Shown piece by piece: positions 9,749 to 21,727 of a stretch of 64,000 nucleotides of DNA; position 1 is the first letter of the stretch, and each line of letters starts with the position of its first letter. The stretch comes from Corynespora cassiicola (taxonomy: Eukaryota; Ascomycota; Dothideomycetes; Pleosporales; Corynesporascaceae). A model generated the notes under the pieces. The model did no database searches. It was not told where the DNA came from and saw only the letters and a program-made list of their open reading frames with translations. Location of the stretch: NCBI GenBank assembly GCA_022059125.1, contig JAEUWY010000004.1, forward strand, positions 2,046,001 to 2,110,000. Direction: 5' to 3'. Position numbers and translations under genes: made by a program.

Positions 9749-12700
9749 TCATAAAACATTTACAACAGCCCCACTAGATGCAATACTTCCTCGCTTCGGA
9801 CCAAAAAAATGTTCCATGGCCTCAACCAGGGTATCGTACTCGGGCTTGTATGACCAATCGATCTGTGAAAGATTGATGGGCTCATCAGGGCGTTGCTTGA
9901 AGCTCCTGACGTAGAGAAGCTCCGCAGCAGTATAAGATTGCGATATCTTCAGAGGAATATGACCTCGGTCTACCAGCCAAGAGATGATCTCTTCATCACG
10001 CATTGTCTCACGTACCTCGAGTGTCTCGTAAATGTCGTCAATGGCTTCTTCCATATCTTTCATCCAAATTCCATCATCTCCATCATCTTCTGGCCTCTTG
10101 GCTTCTTCCATATCTTTCATCCAAATCCCATCATCTCCATCATCTTCTGGCCTCTTGGCTTCTTCAACACCGTTGTTGCATGTATCTCCAGGTTCATCGG
10201 CGGGCATATCCGGGACTGACATGGATTCCTGTGTCCCGGTAATCGTCGTTATGCAACAACGAAACGTCTGGTTCTCAAGACCTATCCTAATACCGAGAGC
10301 AGTCATCGCAGAGCCTATACCTCCGTCATTCAGAAAGCCTTTAAGGCGTTTTTTCCGGTCCGGGTCGCTGATCTGGTTATCGATCCATCGGTTAAGCGGT
10401 TTTCGGACGTAGCGGAAGATGTGACAGGGTCTCATCTCTACTAGAACTACAGCTCGTTCGGATACGGTACCTCCGTATGTCTGAAATTCTTTCCAGCATG
10501 ATCCAAACGCCCTGACTAGTGGGTCTGAGTCTCCGACTGCTACAATGATACGCGATCTTGTATCAGCTTCGTGTTCCAGAAATTGACCTAAGCACTCCAA
10601 AAGCTTCGCAGTAATCTCAACAGAAGCTTTTGCCGCTCTTTCAAGATATGCATTCATGCCGAGGGCAAAAGTTACGAAAGCGCTCTGGCAGATTCCAGAA
10701 CTGGAAACTAAAAACTGGAGATCGAGAGGTGGCAGGTTACAACTGGCGCCTTGACTAAGAAGCCAAGATATCAGATGAATACTCTGCAGCGATTCTGTTG
10801 ACGTGAGAGTATCGGCGTCGTGAGATACATTCGACGTCAGCCTTTGCCACAAATGGCGGCAAGCCCAAGCGAGAAGATCATTTCTCAGATTTTCCATCTG
10901 AGTGAGATTGTAGTGGTTTAGTGACTGGAGATGCTTTTTGACGTATGCTACGAGTCCAGTAAATGCACCAATCTTGACAAAAGGAAGTCCATCTTCTGAG
11001 GAGTTCATATCCGGCAGTCTCTCGAGCGTTGAAGCGATCAGGTCGAGGAGCGGAATCTCCAGTTCGGGTGCAAGGGACGAATTGAGGTGGAGAATGTCCC
11101 AAAGAAGAGTCTTTGTATCACTGAGACTCGGCTTTTCCTCGATCGTGAGAAGTAGATAGGAAAGCTTTGCCAGCATCATGTGGTATCTCAGTTCAGCTGA
11201 AGTGCGGCGTTCGTAATGCAGGATATCCAGGCCTTCCAGGGTATCTTTCAACCAATCACGAGCACTTCCGTGAATAAATGAGACTTTATCAAAGATACCG
11301 CCGGGTGTTGTGGCGGACCACTCGAGAAAGCACGCGGATCGTGCGGTGAGTTGCTGTTGAAAGGTTCTGCACTGCTTGATAACATATTCTTCTGTGATGT
11401 CGGAGCCCCCCGAAAGAATTGATCGCGCCACTAATGGCTTTGAAGCCAGGAGCATGCTAAACAGGTCGACAGATTCGTTTTCAAGAAGGAGTCGGAAGTA
11501 CAAGGCTGATTCAGCTCGATACAGCTGCCTATCTCCTTCATTCACTCGATTCCACATCTCCGTGTACAGCCCACCGAGCCGGTCTGGCAGCTGCTTTATC
11601 CTTTGCTGGAGTTGGTTCCAGTCATCCGAAGCAAAAAGCCCTCGCAGAATACTTTTGGTGACCAAGTTCGCCCAGAGAAAAACCCCGTTGCTTTTTTCGG
11701 CGATGATGAGAGTAAGCCGATTGATTTGCGCATCATTCAACGGTTCACTAGACGTATCAGAACCTGATGTGAGTGTGGACTGAAGAGTATCTCCAATATG
11801 CTTTTCAATGTCGAGCCTGGTGAGATATTGCAGACGTAAATGAGGAGCACTTTCCAGTTTTGCGACAAAAATGGGCTCTTCACGGCTGCCGACGCATATC
11901 TTGATGTTTTCAGATAGTGCGGCAATCTTGCCTACAATCTTCAGCAATCCATGTGACCCGCCATATTCCTGAGAATCAATCTCATCTAGGCCATCGATAA
12001 ACATGCAGACAGGGGTCTCGTCATGTCCTAAAGCCGCAACCAGACAGTCCAGAAGCTCGGGTAACGACCAGTCCGTAATTGAATTCTTACGCGACTTGGA
12101 ATATTGAGGTCGCAGATATCGTGCTGTATTGACTCTGATGAACAGCAGTTGATGCAGCAAAGTTGCGAGAAGGCCAATTTGACTTCTTTGCATTGGTGAG
12201 CCTGCATTCCAAATGAAAGCGGACAAGATGTCGCAATTCGCTCTCCACTTATCCAAGTACTCGTTTGTTCGGCATGTGGTGGTCAGGAATCGAATAAGAC
12301 TACTCTTCCCTGAACCAGGTTTACCAGATATCCAATACATCTTCGAATTTGAGGAAATCCATTGGGAAAAGCTACTGCAGGAATGCGTCTGAATGTCGTC
12401 AAAAATCCACTGAAAAGTTCCTTCTTGTATGTCATTGATCGCATAAGCATTTTGTCGGTCATTCATTTGCGTATATCCAAAGCTCTGAATGAATGCCTGC
12501 GTTTGTGCCTCTAGCACCTGGGCAGATATGTTTTCTTCCCAAGAGTCCTCGATGTAAGCTTTAGTTGTCAGAGTATTGACAGCTAGGGCGTCTTGGATGG
12601 CTTTGCCATGTGTGTCCATGTGTGCTCTGATCATTTTGCCTTCATCAACGGTAACGCTCTTGATGTCTCCTGAAGCTTTGTCGATCATTTGATCCAATTT

Positions 12701-13268
12701 CGAGTTGCCAGCCTGTATATGCTGGAGGAAATCCTCCAAACGACGCTTAGTTCCGTCCGATACGTTCTGTATCGCATCTCGAATATGTCCAGTTTGCCCC
12801 CTGTTGGTTCAGTATTTGAGTGTCGCATAGAAATTTGCACATTTACCTCAGTCCGATAAGTATATATGTTTCCATAATCTTCTGGTTGTTGCGGAGCGAA
12901 GTATCAAGCCGCTCAATCTTGTGTCTCTTTCTGAGGTGTCTAGTGGTTTTGGCGATTGCCTTGACCCAAGAAATATTCGATCTCTTGTCGTGCTCACCTA
13001 GCTCCTTCTTTAGTTCTTGAGCTATATCTATCAATTCTGTCGCAATGGCATGCAATTGCTTGTCGCCATCATCTCCTACACTCGTGTTTCCCGCAAGAGA
13101 TAATCGAAGCCTTTCGGTGGCCTGCTCCAATCCATCTCGGTGTAACTCGATGATCGAAGTGGGAGAATTTCCCTCGTAGAACTTCTTACAGCAAGAGGCG
13201 GCTTCCAGGGCAAAGTTGAGGGTTTGCATGACATTGCATGCAACTCCAAAGGCTGCAAGAGCTTCCAT
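9749..13268 (-). CDS. NACHT-type STAND (fungal NLR-like) protein
   Basis: Exons 12847-13268 and 9749-12800 with a 46-nt phase-2 intron give 1157 residues. The N-terminal 140 residues are an alpha-helical domain beginning M-E-A-L-A-A-F-G-V-A-C-N, resembling the N-terminal domain common in fungal STAND proteins (PF17111-like; tentative). The NACHT NTPase follows, with Walker A G-K-P-G-S-G-K-S-S at about 300-308 and Walker B V-C-M-F-I-D-G-L-D-E-I-D at about 405-416. After it come helical and winged-helix-like segments, including F-I-H-G-S-A-R-D-W-L, as in fungal NACHT proteins lacking WD40 or ankyrin repeats. A 19-residue acidic segment is duplicated near the C-terminus. Such proteins often act in non-self recognition and regulated cell death; that role is inferred here. 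The long frame at 9749-12739 lacks an ATG of its own and needs the upstream exon. Confidence 0.88.
10044..10157 (-). repeat. 57-bp tandem duplication inside the NACHT gene
   Basis: Two head-to-tail units, 10044-10100 and 10101-10157, are nearly identical (one difference noted), and the first bases of a third follow. In frame, each unit encodes the acidic 19-residue segment E-E-A-K-R-P-E-D-D-G-D-D-G-I-W-M-K-D-M. The length is a multiple of three, so copy-number change would keep the frame. Confidence 0.95.
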
Positions 13269-15180
13269 GGCTGGCAGAGCGATAGCTCAATGGAGATCCA
13301 GTCCCTCAATACAAGTGCATAGTCTTGATTTAGGACCGAGAGGCTCGATCAGTCTGCAGGCTTGAGATATATCGTATACCTGATTCTCGTGTCTCGCGTA
13401 TGCGTATTTGTCGCCTGGTAGAGGAGATGATAATAGTGAGCTCGACCGAGCTGTGAGTATGCATCCACACTGCAACAGCCCAAGCTGGCAACCGTATACG
13501 GTCATTACGGATATCACAGATGAGGGGAAGATGAAGAGGGAGCTGAAGCTGGGATGAAACTCGCCGAAGGATCGCCGGTGGATGACGAAACCCCCCAAAA
13601 TGGGACTAGCGTTATGCATGTTGATATTAATATCTCGAGCCGCGGTTGGGAACACGATGAGAGCACAGCAGTATCGTCCATCCGTAAGTTCTTATCAAGG
13701 TAGTCAAACAGAGAACCGATTTCTGATACGCAAGACCTTAGAATTAGGAATTAGGAATTCCAAGTGCGCTCGCAGGAATCGACGATGATGATGTACCATA
13801 GCCTCTAGCTGTTGCCTGAACGCAGTACCATGAAGCTCGTAAAAGAGTCAATACGACACCATGTAAACTAGACCACAAACCTACTTTGAGGATGGTGAAT
13901 AAATGATGAAAAATAGGTGCCAAGGATAGGCACGTCGCATACCTTAGGATGACCCTTCGATTGGATCATGTGACGGAAGCAGTAGATCGTATCCTCCCAA
14001 ATTTTTCGACGAGAGAAGGGACTCCAATGATCGATGATTAATTCGAGAAACAAAAAATGGTCATGTTTATGCAGGTTTACTGCGACAGCAAGGATGCTCA
14101 CAGGGCCAAATCACAGGCACATCTAGTTGCGTGTTTTGTAAGTTGCAGCGCGACTAAATTGTTGTACAAATGCACTGATTAAAATCATTAAGATGCTTTT
14201 ATTGCATTTAATGAGATACACCTGATACGTTTGCTTAGCGATACTGGGGTGTTGTCGAATACGAAAGTGAGGTAGAGCTGGCGTGACCTTATGATCAAAA
14301 CAACGTGTGGTTTGCAAAACACGAAAGATGTTTGAAGAGAGCCTTGTCGTACATTTTTCAGTGAGCATTCACAAATTTATACGTCTGTCTAGGCGACTCC
14401 GAAAGGTAGGTTGGATGCTTGGGGCCAAGACCTGGGCGTCAAGACCTGGGCGCATGACAGAATCAGATTTTCGCCCCGGGCGAAAGTTGTAAGACGACGC
14501 AGCAATACTTTGAGACCGGTGAACTGAGGATGAGATGCTTTGCCACTTGATATTTCTACAGTTTTGCGATAGCTGTAACGAATAGCAGTCTCTTATCGAG
14601 CCCCCAGTGATTGGAGCCACCCAACTTTAATCATGCAGGGCACCATCGATATCAGCACTGTTTTACCAATTTCGGGTTTTCTTGAATGACTAGAGCGCCT
14701 AAAAGCAATCAGAATACCTGGAAAAGCCTTCCTTGAGCATCCCTATGACGCATACATTCTCTTTCAAAACTTTCCGCCCTGTTGCGCAGTCTAAGCCGTG
14801 CAGACTCGGCTTCTCGGCTACGAATGCACGATCAATACGTGGTTTCGCCCCCATGCTGTAGCTTTTTTTACCAATAAAAGCTTGGTACCGCCTAAATAGG
14901 AACCATACCGCGGGGCCACCGAATGAGGCTGTGTTTTATCTGGCACTATCGCCTAGGATACCCATCCAACTGGTATCACAAGGAGCCATGGTCGCCTTAT
15001 TTTCTCGTACGTTAACATCCCGTGAGTGAATCCTGCAAAAGTGGCAGCCTTAAAGTGTATGTGCGCCGTAGAATCCCGTGGCGCACATATTCATATTTGA
15101 CACTATAAAGACAGCGCCCATGCCCTTAATGACCACCACTAAAGCACTCTCTATCTTTCGTTTACTACCACAAACCCACT
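13269..15180. other. Gene-poor 1.9-kb interval
   Basis: No coding region is supported. It contains the upstream region of the NACHT gene on the left and the promoter of the small secreted protein on the right, with a TATA box (CTATAAAG) near 15103-15110, about 75 bases before the ATG at 15181. A short tandem repeat of CAAGACCTGGGCG around 14427-14453 and the palindrome TTTCGCCCCGGGCGAAA at 14469-14485 stand out. Confidence 0.5.
14427..14485. repeat. Short tandem repeat followed by a 17-bp palindrome
   Basis: Two adjacent 14-nt units sharing CAAGACCTGGGCG are followed by the odd-centred perfect palindrome TTTCGCCCCGGGCGAAA (14469-14485). Both are GC-rich islands in otherwise AT-rich intergenic DNA. 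No function is assigned. Confidence 0.8.
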
Positions 15181-15722
15181 ATGTTGTTTTCCAAAGTCTT
15201 CCTGGGGGCTATTGCCGCTCATATCGCCATGGCAGATTTTTTGATTCTCGACCCGGAAGCCGAGGAGCAACTGCTCACTATGGACGAGGTATGACCATCT
15301 GCTATGTACCGCTCTGAAATCACCGCACTAACACATTCCCTCAGCTAGAGGAACTTGAGGAAGACTTAACCCATTGGGCAACTACCAAGATCAATGATCC
15401 AGCCTACTCTAGTCATATGAGCAAGTTCAGCGAATACGTCGTCACGCGTACCGATGCGCCAGCTTCCGTGCTCCTCGCCACCACCACCGTCACCAGCTAT
15501 ACAACTACTCCCGATTGGTACAAAGCCATGCCTACCGATCTTCAAAATTACTTTGAAGGTGCTGCGGATGATGTGAATGAGATCATATCCGATGTTCTTG
15601 AAGACTCTACAGTTCCTGCAAGCTCTACTGTTCTTGAAGGAAATGCACCCAAGCCCACGGCTGCGGGACAATACTTGGGTCTTGGCGCGGCAGCTATGGC
15701 TGGGGCTGCTATTTTCCTATAA
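15181..15722 (+). CDS. Small secreted, probably GPI-anchored protein, paralogue A
   Basis: Exons 15181-15288 and 15345-15722 with a 56-nt phase-0 intron encode 161 residues. A signal peptide covers about residues 1-18. The centre has a Thr-rich stretch (T-T-T-V-T-S-Y-T-T-T-P) and the motif K-A-M-P-T-D-L-Q-N-Y. The C-terminus has P-K-P-T-A followed by a small-residue, hydrophobic tail (G-L-G-A-A-A-M-A-G-A-A-I-F-L) without charge, as expected of a GPI-attachment signal. The next gene downstream is clearly related. No enzyme motif is seen; a cell-surface role is inferred from the targeting signals only. Confidence 0.85.
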
Positions 15723-16062
15723 AAGTTGGTGTACACGGGTGTCACTTCGGCGATTCGGTGAGCATATGAGAGGGTACCCCAGCAACTAATGGTTTCTGTG
15801 TGATAAGGACGGGACGGGTGGTGCATGTTGATTGGAGTTGGACAGGTTACATACCCCGGATTGGATTAGAGAACGTGTTGGCAAGATCACGATGTACATG
15901 CTTTCTTGTTTCCAGGGCCGCACGTATTATGAATTTCGATTTTATTGGATAGAGTATATTATAGAACGCAAACAACTATTCCGTATATCTACCTCTAACT
16001 TGTTTCCTTCAGATGTTAGCCATTTCGAATACTTTGACACGCCTTTTACCATTCATCTCACC
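15723..16062. other. Spacer between the tandem paralogues
   Basis: About 340 bases holding the 3' flank of paralogue A and the promoter of paralogue B. No extra gene is supported. Confidence 0.5.
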
Positions 16063-16523
16063 ATGCTGGTCAGAAATATCTTTGGATCGGCTTTCATTAC
16101 CTTGGTCGCTGCCGACTGGGACATAGGGACCACGCCAGTGCCATTTTCAACTGCCCCAGATGATGTAAGCCTCTGGCCGATGCCCTCAATTTATGCCATC
16201 AATTCACATCAGTTCAGGCCTGGGGTACATACTACGTTGCCACCAGAACCGACGTCAATGCTGAGGATCTGCTAGGGACCACCACCGTTGTGACTTGGAC
16301 TACAGTACCGGCACGGTTCAAGGCCATGCCGACTGATATGAAGAATTATTGCCAGAGCCTCCTGGATGTGAGGGGTCAGATCGAAAAGTGCGTGATTGAC
16401 GACACAAAACCGGATAGCGCATGTGTGCCACCGACAAATGAAGTCCCAAAACCCACGGCAGTGGATAAGTTGATTGGTGTAGGACTAGCTGCTGCTGACG
16501 CAGGAGCTATAGCCATGCTATAA
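16063..16523 (+). CDS. Small secreted, probably GPI-anchored protein, paralogue B
   Basis: Exons 16063-16164 and 16218-16523 with a 53-nt phase-0 intron give 135 residues. It shares with paralogue A the signal peptide, the intron in a similar position and phase, the block (A/V)-T-R-T-D-x-x-A-x-x-L-L-x-T-T-T-V, the motif K-A-M-P-T-D-(M/L)-x-N-Y, the pre-tail V/A-P-K-P-T-A and a hydrophobic C-terminal tail. Using the AG five bases earlier (16211-16212) would put the exon out of frame. It has three cysteines in the C-terminal third that A lacks, and is shorter before the Thr-rich segment. Function unknown. Confidence 0.83.
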
Positions 16524-17034
16524 CAACCTTCGTGCCGAAGAATACTTATCGACTGGTCGTTGACTGTTCAAGCGGGATTGGTTTTTGCTATATATTGTCG
16601 ATTTCAAGACATTATGTAGTATGTCTCCGAAGGGACAAGATACTTTCGAGTCTCAAACCTCAACTATTTCCTCGCATCTGATTCCATTTGTCGCCGGACT
16701 ATGTGTGAACCCTGTGAACCTGCGCTCCATAGCCAAAGTCCCCAAACCAGAACCACCATGCCAGAAACCCTCAGTGAAGCCCACGCCCCGGCCGGAAAAC
16801 CTTTCACAAGGTTCCGAAAAAATAACAAATCACCTTTCACTCCTCACCGCGCCCAAGTGAGAGAGAGAGAGAGAGAGAGCAAAGCTTTGACATCAATGAG
16901 AAACACAGCGGCGCGCTGCCCTCGAGGAGCCAAACTCTCCACAAATTTCCCCCTCTCGCAGTCTCCCCATCATCAGATCCTAAAAAATTTCCTACCAACC
17001 TTTTCGCCGCTCCGTCAGAGTGCCCAACAGCGCC
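16524..17034. promoter_or_regulatory. Promoter of the PHD-finger gene with GA microsatellite
   Basis: About 510 bases. A (GA)n run of about ten units lies at 16859-16879, roughly 155 bases before the ATG at 17035, followed by C/T-rich leader sequence. No gene is supported. Confidence 0.6.
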
Positions 17035-19776
17035 ATGTCTTTTGATTGGGGCCGATATGCCCCCAGCTCTACCGCTGCCTCCGAGGCAATGCAATCTTCG
17101 TCAGACCAGCAAGAAATGGGCTCACAGAGCCCTCCATGGGTCTCCAATGTAGGCTACGGCATCAATCCTACAGCCAGACAGACTGACAAGCTCCAGATTG
17201 TCACTGACCCCAACCTCGACCTCGACCTCGAAGGCAAGAAACACATTGACAAAAAAGACGACGGCGTGTACGCCACTACTGAAGAAGCCCTCGAGAAGGT
17301 GGTGTGCTTTGAGTGGCCCGGCCAGAAGAATGTTGATGCCATGCGCGCGTATCTCAAGCTTCGAATCCCGCGGAGCGCCTATTTCGACCAGTACGGCAAC
17401 ATGTGCCGCGTCGAAGACATGCCGTCGATGCACCTCCCCCAATTCCAGGCCCTCCTCTGGCGCGATGTTCCCAGGGAACAGTCCGTTGCACATGATGTGA
17501 CGTTCAGCGATGTCTCGGCCGAGCAGGTCATTGACGCCGACACCATCTTGCTCATCGCGAACGCTCTGCAACAAGGTAAGTTGATTCGGCTACCTTGGAC
17601 TATTAAAAGTTAGCTGACTTTATCAGGCAAAATCTTCGTCTTTCGCAACCGCGACGGACCCATCTGCAGTTTCCCACTCTGCAAGAGGATGCATGATGAT
17701 CTCGAGTTGGCCTACGAACCGTATGGCATCACCATCGAGCCGCTGCTCGACTGGACCACCCTTGAAGAACCTGCCTTGGGCCCCGAAAAGGTCGACAAAG
17801 ACATCATAACCTACCGGCGTAGGCAGATGGTCTACGCCGAGCATGGTGTCAATGTCGATGCTATGACTGCACAGGACAACCCCAGCTTCTGCGGTGATTG
17901 CCTCAAGTACCTATGGACCACCCGCCAAAAATCATGGGCTATCATGGAGCGCTTTCCCATACTGTGCGAGCTTAGACGACGTAAGTTGAATAAGATGTCC
18001 GGTGGAGAAGATGCAAAGACCGATGCTGATATGGCCGAAGAGGAACTTCTCGCCCACGATACCGTGATACCCGGCGTCAATGATGACGATGATGAAAACG
18101 ACGAAACTGGAGGCAAAAATGATCGCGAGGGCCACGAACCGCTCATCAGCGGACAAGATAACGATGGTGATGTGAACATGATGGACAGTGAGAATACAGG
18201 CGGTTATGAAGGCCCTGTTGTTCAGAACGACAGGGTTCCGCCAACCATGCCCGTGAGATTCGACGATTACATTGGCGAATTTATGGTTATGGATAATGTG
18301 CTAACCTCACTGAAGTCCTTGCAGCTCGACGGATCTTGCGACAAACAAGATACACGCCTGACAATCTACGAGGACTCGCCCATTGATAAGAACGAGCCAC
18401 AGCCAGAATACTCCAAGCCTGCAATCAGGCCTCTCAGCAATATATCGTTCGCACCTGTACGGGGCTGGACTTCCATCAATCATACTCCTCAGCACGCAAC
18501 TCCAGTGACAGAGCATCTCAGCCATGATCAGCCTGTCACTACCGATGGCTCCCATGATGAGGCTATCAACCAAGGCGGCCAGGAACTGAAGCGAAATATT
18601 GACGTATTGGGCGACTTCAGCCCAGAGAAGCCACGCAAAGCTCCTCGAACCGCAAAGGATGCCAACGATCCTGTTGATGGTGTGAAGAAGGCCATCGATG
18701 ACCTCCGCCTTTTTGGCCGCGAAATCCAAGGTAACATTCCTTTGGCATTGCGTCCTGCGATTGGAAAACCGTCTCTTGCTCCAAATTTGCCCAACCCCGC
18801 TTCAGTTGGAGGTCCGTTTGCAAGGCCCCGAGGCAACGGGTCTGAAAAGGTCGACGATGCCTTGGAAACCTTTGTGAAGCTTCTGACCCCAGAGAACAAT
18901 CAAGCCACCGTGAATGCCAGCAACGGCACGCCCCAGAAGAACGCCTTTGATGCCATGATGCAGCGCGACTCAGAGCCTCCCAATGCCCCGTCACCCCAGG
19001 CAAAGAAGAGCAAGGCGCCCACCACATGCGCCCCGCGCCCGACGCCCAAATCGGGAGGCGCCACAGAGGAGGCGACTGAGCCCGATTTGATCGACCTCAT
19101 GTACCCCGAGCCCAAGCCTGACGGTCCCTGCAGCACGGAGAAGGCCACACCACCCTCCCCCACGGCGCTGATCTGCACGTGTCTCCAGCCCGCGGACGGC
19201 ATCAAGATGAAGATCGTAGCGTGTGGCCGCCCCGCTTGTGCCATAGGCTGGTACCACGTCCGGTGCCTGGACAAATCCCAGAGGCGTGCAGCCAAACGCA
19301 ATCTCAAGTGGATCTGCGACGTGTGCAAAGCGGCCAAGCATTTTGAAGAGAAGGGCGTCGGCAATCTGTTCGGCACGAGGACTACAGACTTCAAGGTTCC
19401 CTGGTCGGCACGTGAGATTCTGAGTACGATGCCCCTCATAGGAGGCGAGATGCCAACGATGAATCCGTATGGACTCGCCAAGGTAGTGGAGGTCGAGGGT
19501 CACGTGGCTCCCGTAGATGAAGGTGGAGAGGGCAGTGATGAGGGTGGAGTTGGTATGGGGGCAATGCCGGAGCTGGGCTACGCAGAGTCCAAGCCGTACT
19601 GGGTCGCCCGTGCCTACGATCCCCTAGCTAGCCAGGAGTACGAGGCGTCCTTCGCGGCCGATTATGGCTACGATGGCGAGTACTCGGGCGAGGACGCCAA
19701 CGTGGGTGAGTACGGTCATGAGGCCGACTCAGGCAGCCAAGACGACGAGAAGGAGAATGAAGTTGCGGAGGAGTAA
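17035..19776 (+). CDS. PHD-finger protein of unknown function
   Basis: Exons 17035-17575 and 17627-19776 with a 51-nt phase-1 intron give 896 residues. The first 320 residues form a conserved-looking globular part. The middle (about 330-680) is acidic and disordered with D/E runs. A PHD zinc finger lies at about 694-750: C-T-C-L-Q...C-G-R-P-A-C-A-I-G-W-Y-H-V-R-C-L...W-I-C-D-V-C, a C4HC3 pattern with the tryptophan before the last cysteine pair. PHD fingers commonly read histone H3 tails, so a nuclear chromatin role is likely but unproven. The C-terminus is again acidic (D-D-E-K-E-N-E). A donor-like GTAAGT at about 17981 sits in an open frame, so a further short intron cannot be ruled out. A GA repeat precedes the gene. 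Confidence 0.85.
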
Positions 19777-20327
19777 ACGGTCGCCAGGATCATGACTGGG
19801 TAGCTGCACGGGGTGGGTAGGATACGAGGAGCGGAGCCCCGGGAGCGTGTTTACCAAGTTGGGCGGGATGGAGTTGCAACCGTTACTACGTTTGGAGGTG
19901 AGATGGCCCGGTTGTCGCTTGTCGGGCGGTCGCTCGCCCGGAAGCGGATATCACGGAAGGCGCGCCTGTATAGCGAATGAAAACTGGTCGATCAAGAGGC
20001 CGACGTGTTAAAAAAAAAAGACTCAGTGGACGTTGATTCAAATGACGCCATGTGCGGCGACTGCCTGACTCTCAAGAACTTTTCTCGGGGGTCCACGGGT
20101 GGATCGTAGCCTTCGATTTACGTGATGGCGTTGACGCCAAGGACATTGTTAGTTATGGGCACTGGAGGCTCCATACACAGCCTACCTTTCTCTGGCCCTC
20201 TACCACCGGATCGGACCGCGAAAAGTCCTGCTTCGGCGTGTAGGCAGACTGGTGCCACTGATGTCATCGCCCTCCCTAGAGACGTCTCTTCTGGCCGTAG
20301 AGCCGAGCGAATGGCATGCTGCACCTC
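19777..20327. other. Intergenic region between convergent genes
   Basis: It contains the 3' flanks of the PHD gene (plus) and the 2-hydroxyacid dehydrogenase (minus). Nothing else is supported. Confidence 0.5.
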
Positions 20328-21727
20328 TCAAACAATCACGTTGAGCTCCTCGCCCCTAACCCACGCCTCCACCGTATTTTTCAGGATCTCGCCGAGATTC
20401 TTCATGGTCCTCTTGGAAAACCAGGCCAGATGGGGGGTCATGGTGATGTTCAAGCTCCGCGCCTCGTCGCTCAACAACGGCGTATCGCCATCGACGGGCT
20501 CCACCTGATAGACGTCAGTCGCATAGCCTGCGATTTGGCCCTCTTGCAGGGCGTGCACGACAGCAGATTCGTCAACGATGCCCCCGCGCGCTATGTTCAC
20601 TACTACGGCGTAGGGAGACATGACAGCGAGCTCGGCGGTGGAGACGAGGTTCAAGGTATGTGGGTTGCGCGGAAGCGAGAGGACGAGGACGGTGCTGCGG
20701 CGAAGCACGTCGTCGAAGGGGACGCGGTCGTCGCCATGGCCGGTGGGGTGGTCAGAAGAAGGCAGCGCGCCGTCTGGCGTCTTGCGGGCAGCCACCAGGA
20801 CGTGCATCCCCAGGGCGCGGCCGAGGGTCGCGATGCGCTTGCCTGGCCACGGAATCAGCTCATGTCCACGGCTGCCTCGCCCCCTTATCTCAGGGCTGCG
20901 CGTTTCCATCGCCCTGCCTGCGCGCCTGCGCGTCTACGCTGGATCGTGTTGCCAGAACAGGTGCTCGCCGAACGCCATGTGGCTATCTCGCGAGATTCGG
21001 ATGAGAGGCCGGGGGCGCACCGTGAGGGGGAGGGGGTAGGGGGTGGGGGTAAGCAGCCTACATACCTAGGCCCCCGTATCCGATAATGCCCATCACCTCG
21101 TCGCCGCACGTCAATGGGGGGGTGCCATCCGCGAAGCGCATGTGCTGGTTGAGGCTGCCATGGCGTTTCCATTGGCTCGGCTCCTCGCGTGTCAGCGCGT
21201 TCATCCGGCATGTCCTCCGTCGCGCAGCGAAGTACAGGCTGATGGCATGTTCCGACACGGAATCGAGGTTCGCGGCCGGCGAGTTGACTACGCGGATGCC
21301 ACGCTCTCTGCACGCCTCGAGATCCACAGGGTCTGCTTGCGCCCACGGCGACAATAGTCAGTGTCCGTCTCCTACTGCACTCATGCTCGAGGATTCGACT
21401 CCTTTTGGAAGAAATCTCATGCGGCATTTTAACCTACTTGCCGCTGCAGGGAAGCGCGACGTCCCAGGCCGGGGGATACGTACCGGTGCCGGTGGCCATG
21501 ACGGCCACGAGCTGGAGCTTCGGCGTCACATCGGGGTGGAGCGTCTCGGCTGTGATCTTGGTAACGGTGACGATGAGGATTGTGGCATTGCCGACGCGCG
21601 AGTGGAGCTCGTGAGCGGCGGTGCGATCGTAGGACGTGAGACTGTACGAGGCATGCGATCCAAAGTCGAATGAGGCTGGCAGCGGCTGGTGGATGCCCTC
21701 CAGAGCAACAATCTCGTGGTGCTGCAT
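20328..21727 (-). CDS. D-isomer-specific 2-hydroxyacid dehydrogenase (glycerate/glyoxylate-type)
   Basis: Exons 21484-21727, 21066-21332 and 20328-20842, with phase-1 joins, give 341 residues. These NAD(P)H enzymes reduce 2-oxo acids such as glyoxylate or hydroxypyruvate. The substrate domain carries the A-A-N-L-D-S-V-S-E-H-A-I block. The nucleotide-binding loop G-Y-G-G-L-G-K-R-I is created across the second intron. The catalytic residues are visible in order: Arg in N-I-A-R-G-G-I-V-D-E, Glu in D-V-Y-Q-V-E-P, and His in T-P-H-L-A-W. The introns are about 150 nt (21333-21483) and 223 nt (20843-21065), longer than most in the window. The physiological substrate is not evident. Confidence 0.88.

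Noticed and set aside
13287..13655. 122-codon minus-strand frame upstream of the NACHT gene
   Set aside because: No similarity to STAND N-terminal domains, and the NACHT gene already has a complete start.
17980..18010. Donor-like GTAAGT in the PHD gene
   Set aside because: The frame stays open across it and no convincing acceptor was found; kept as exon.
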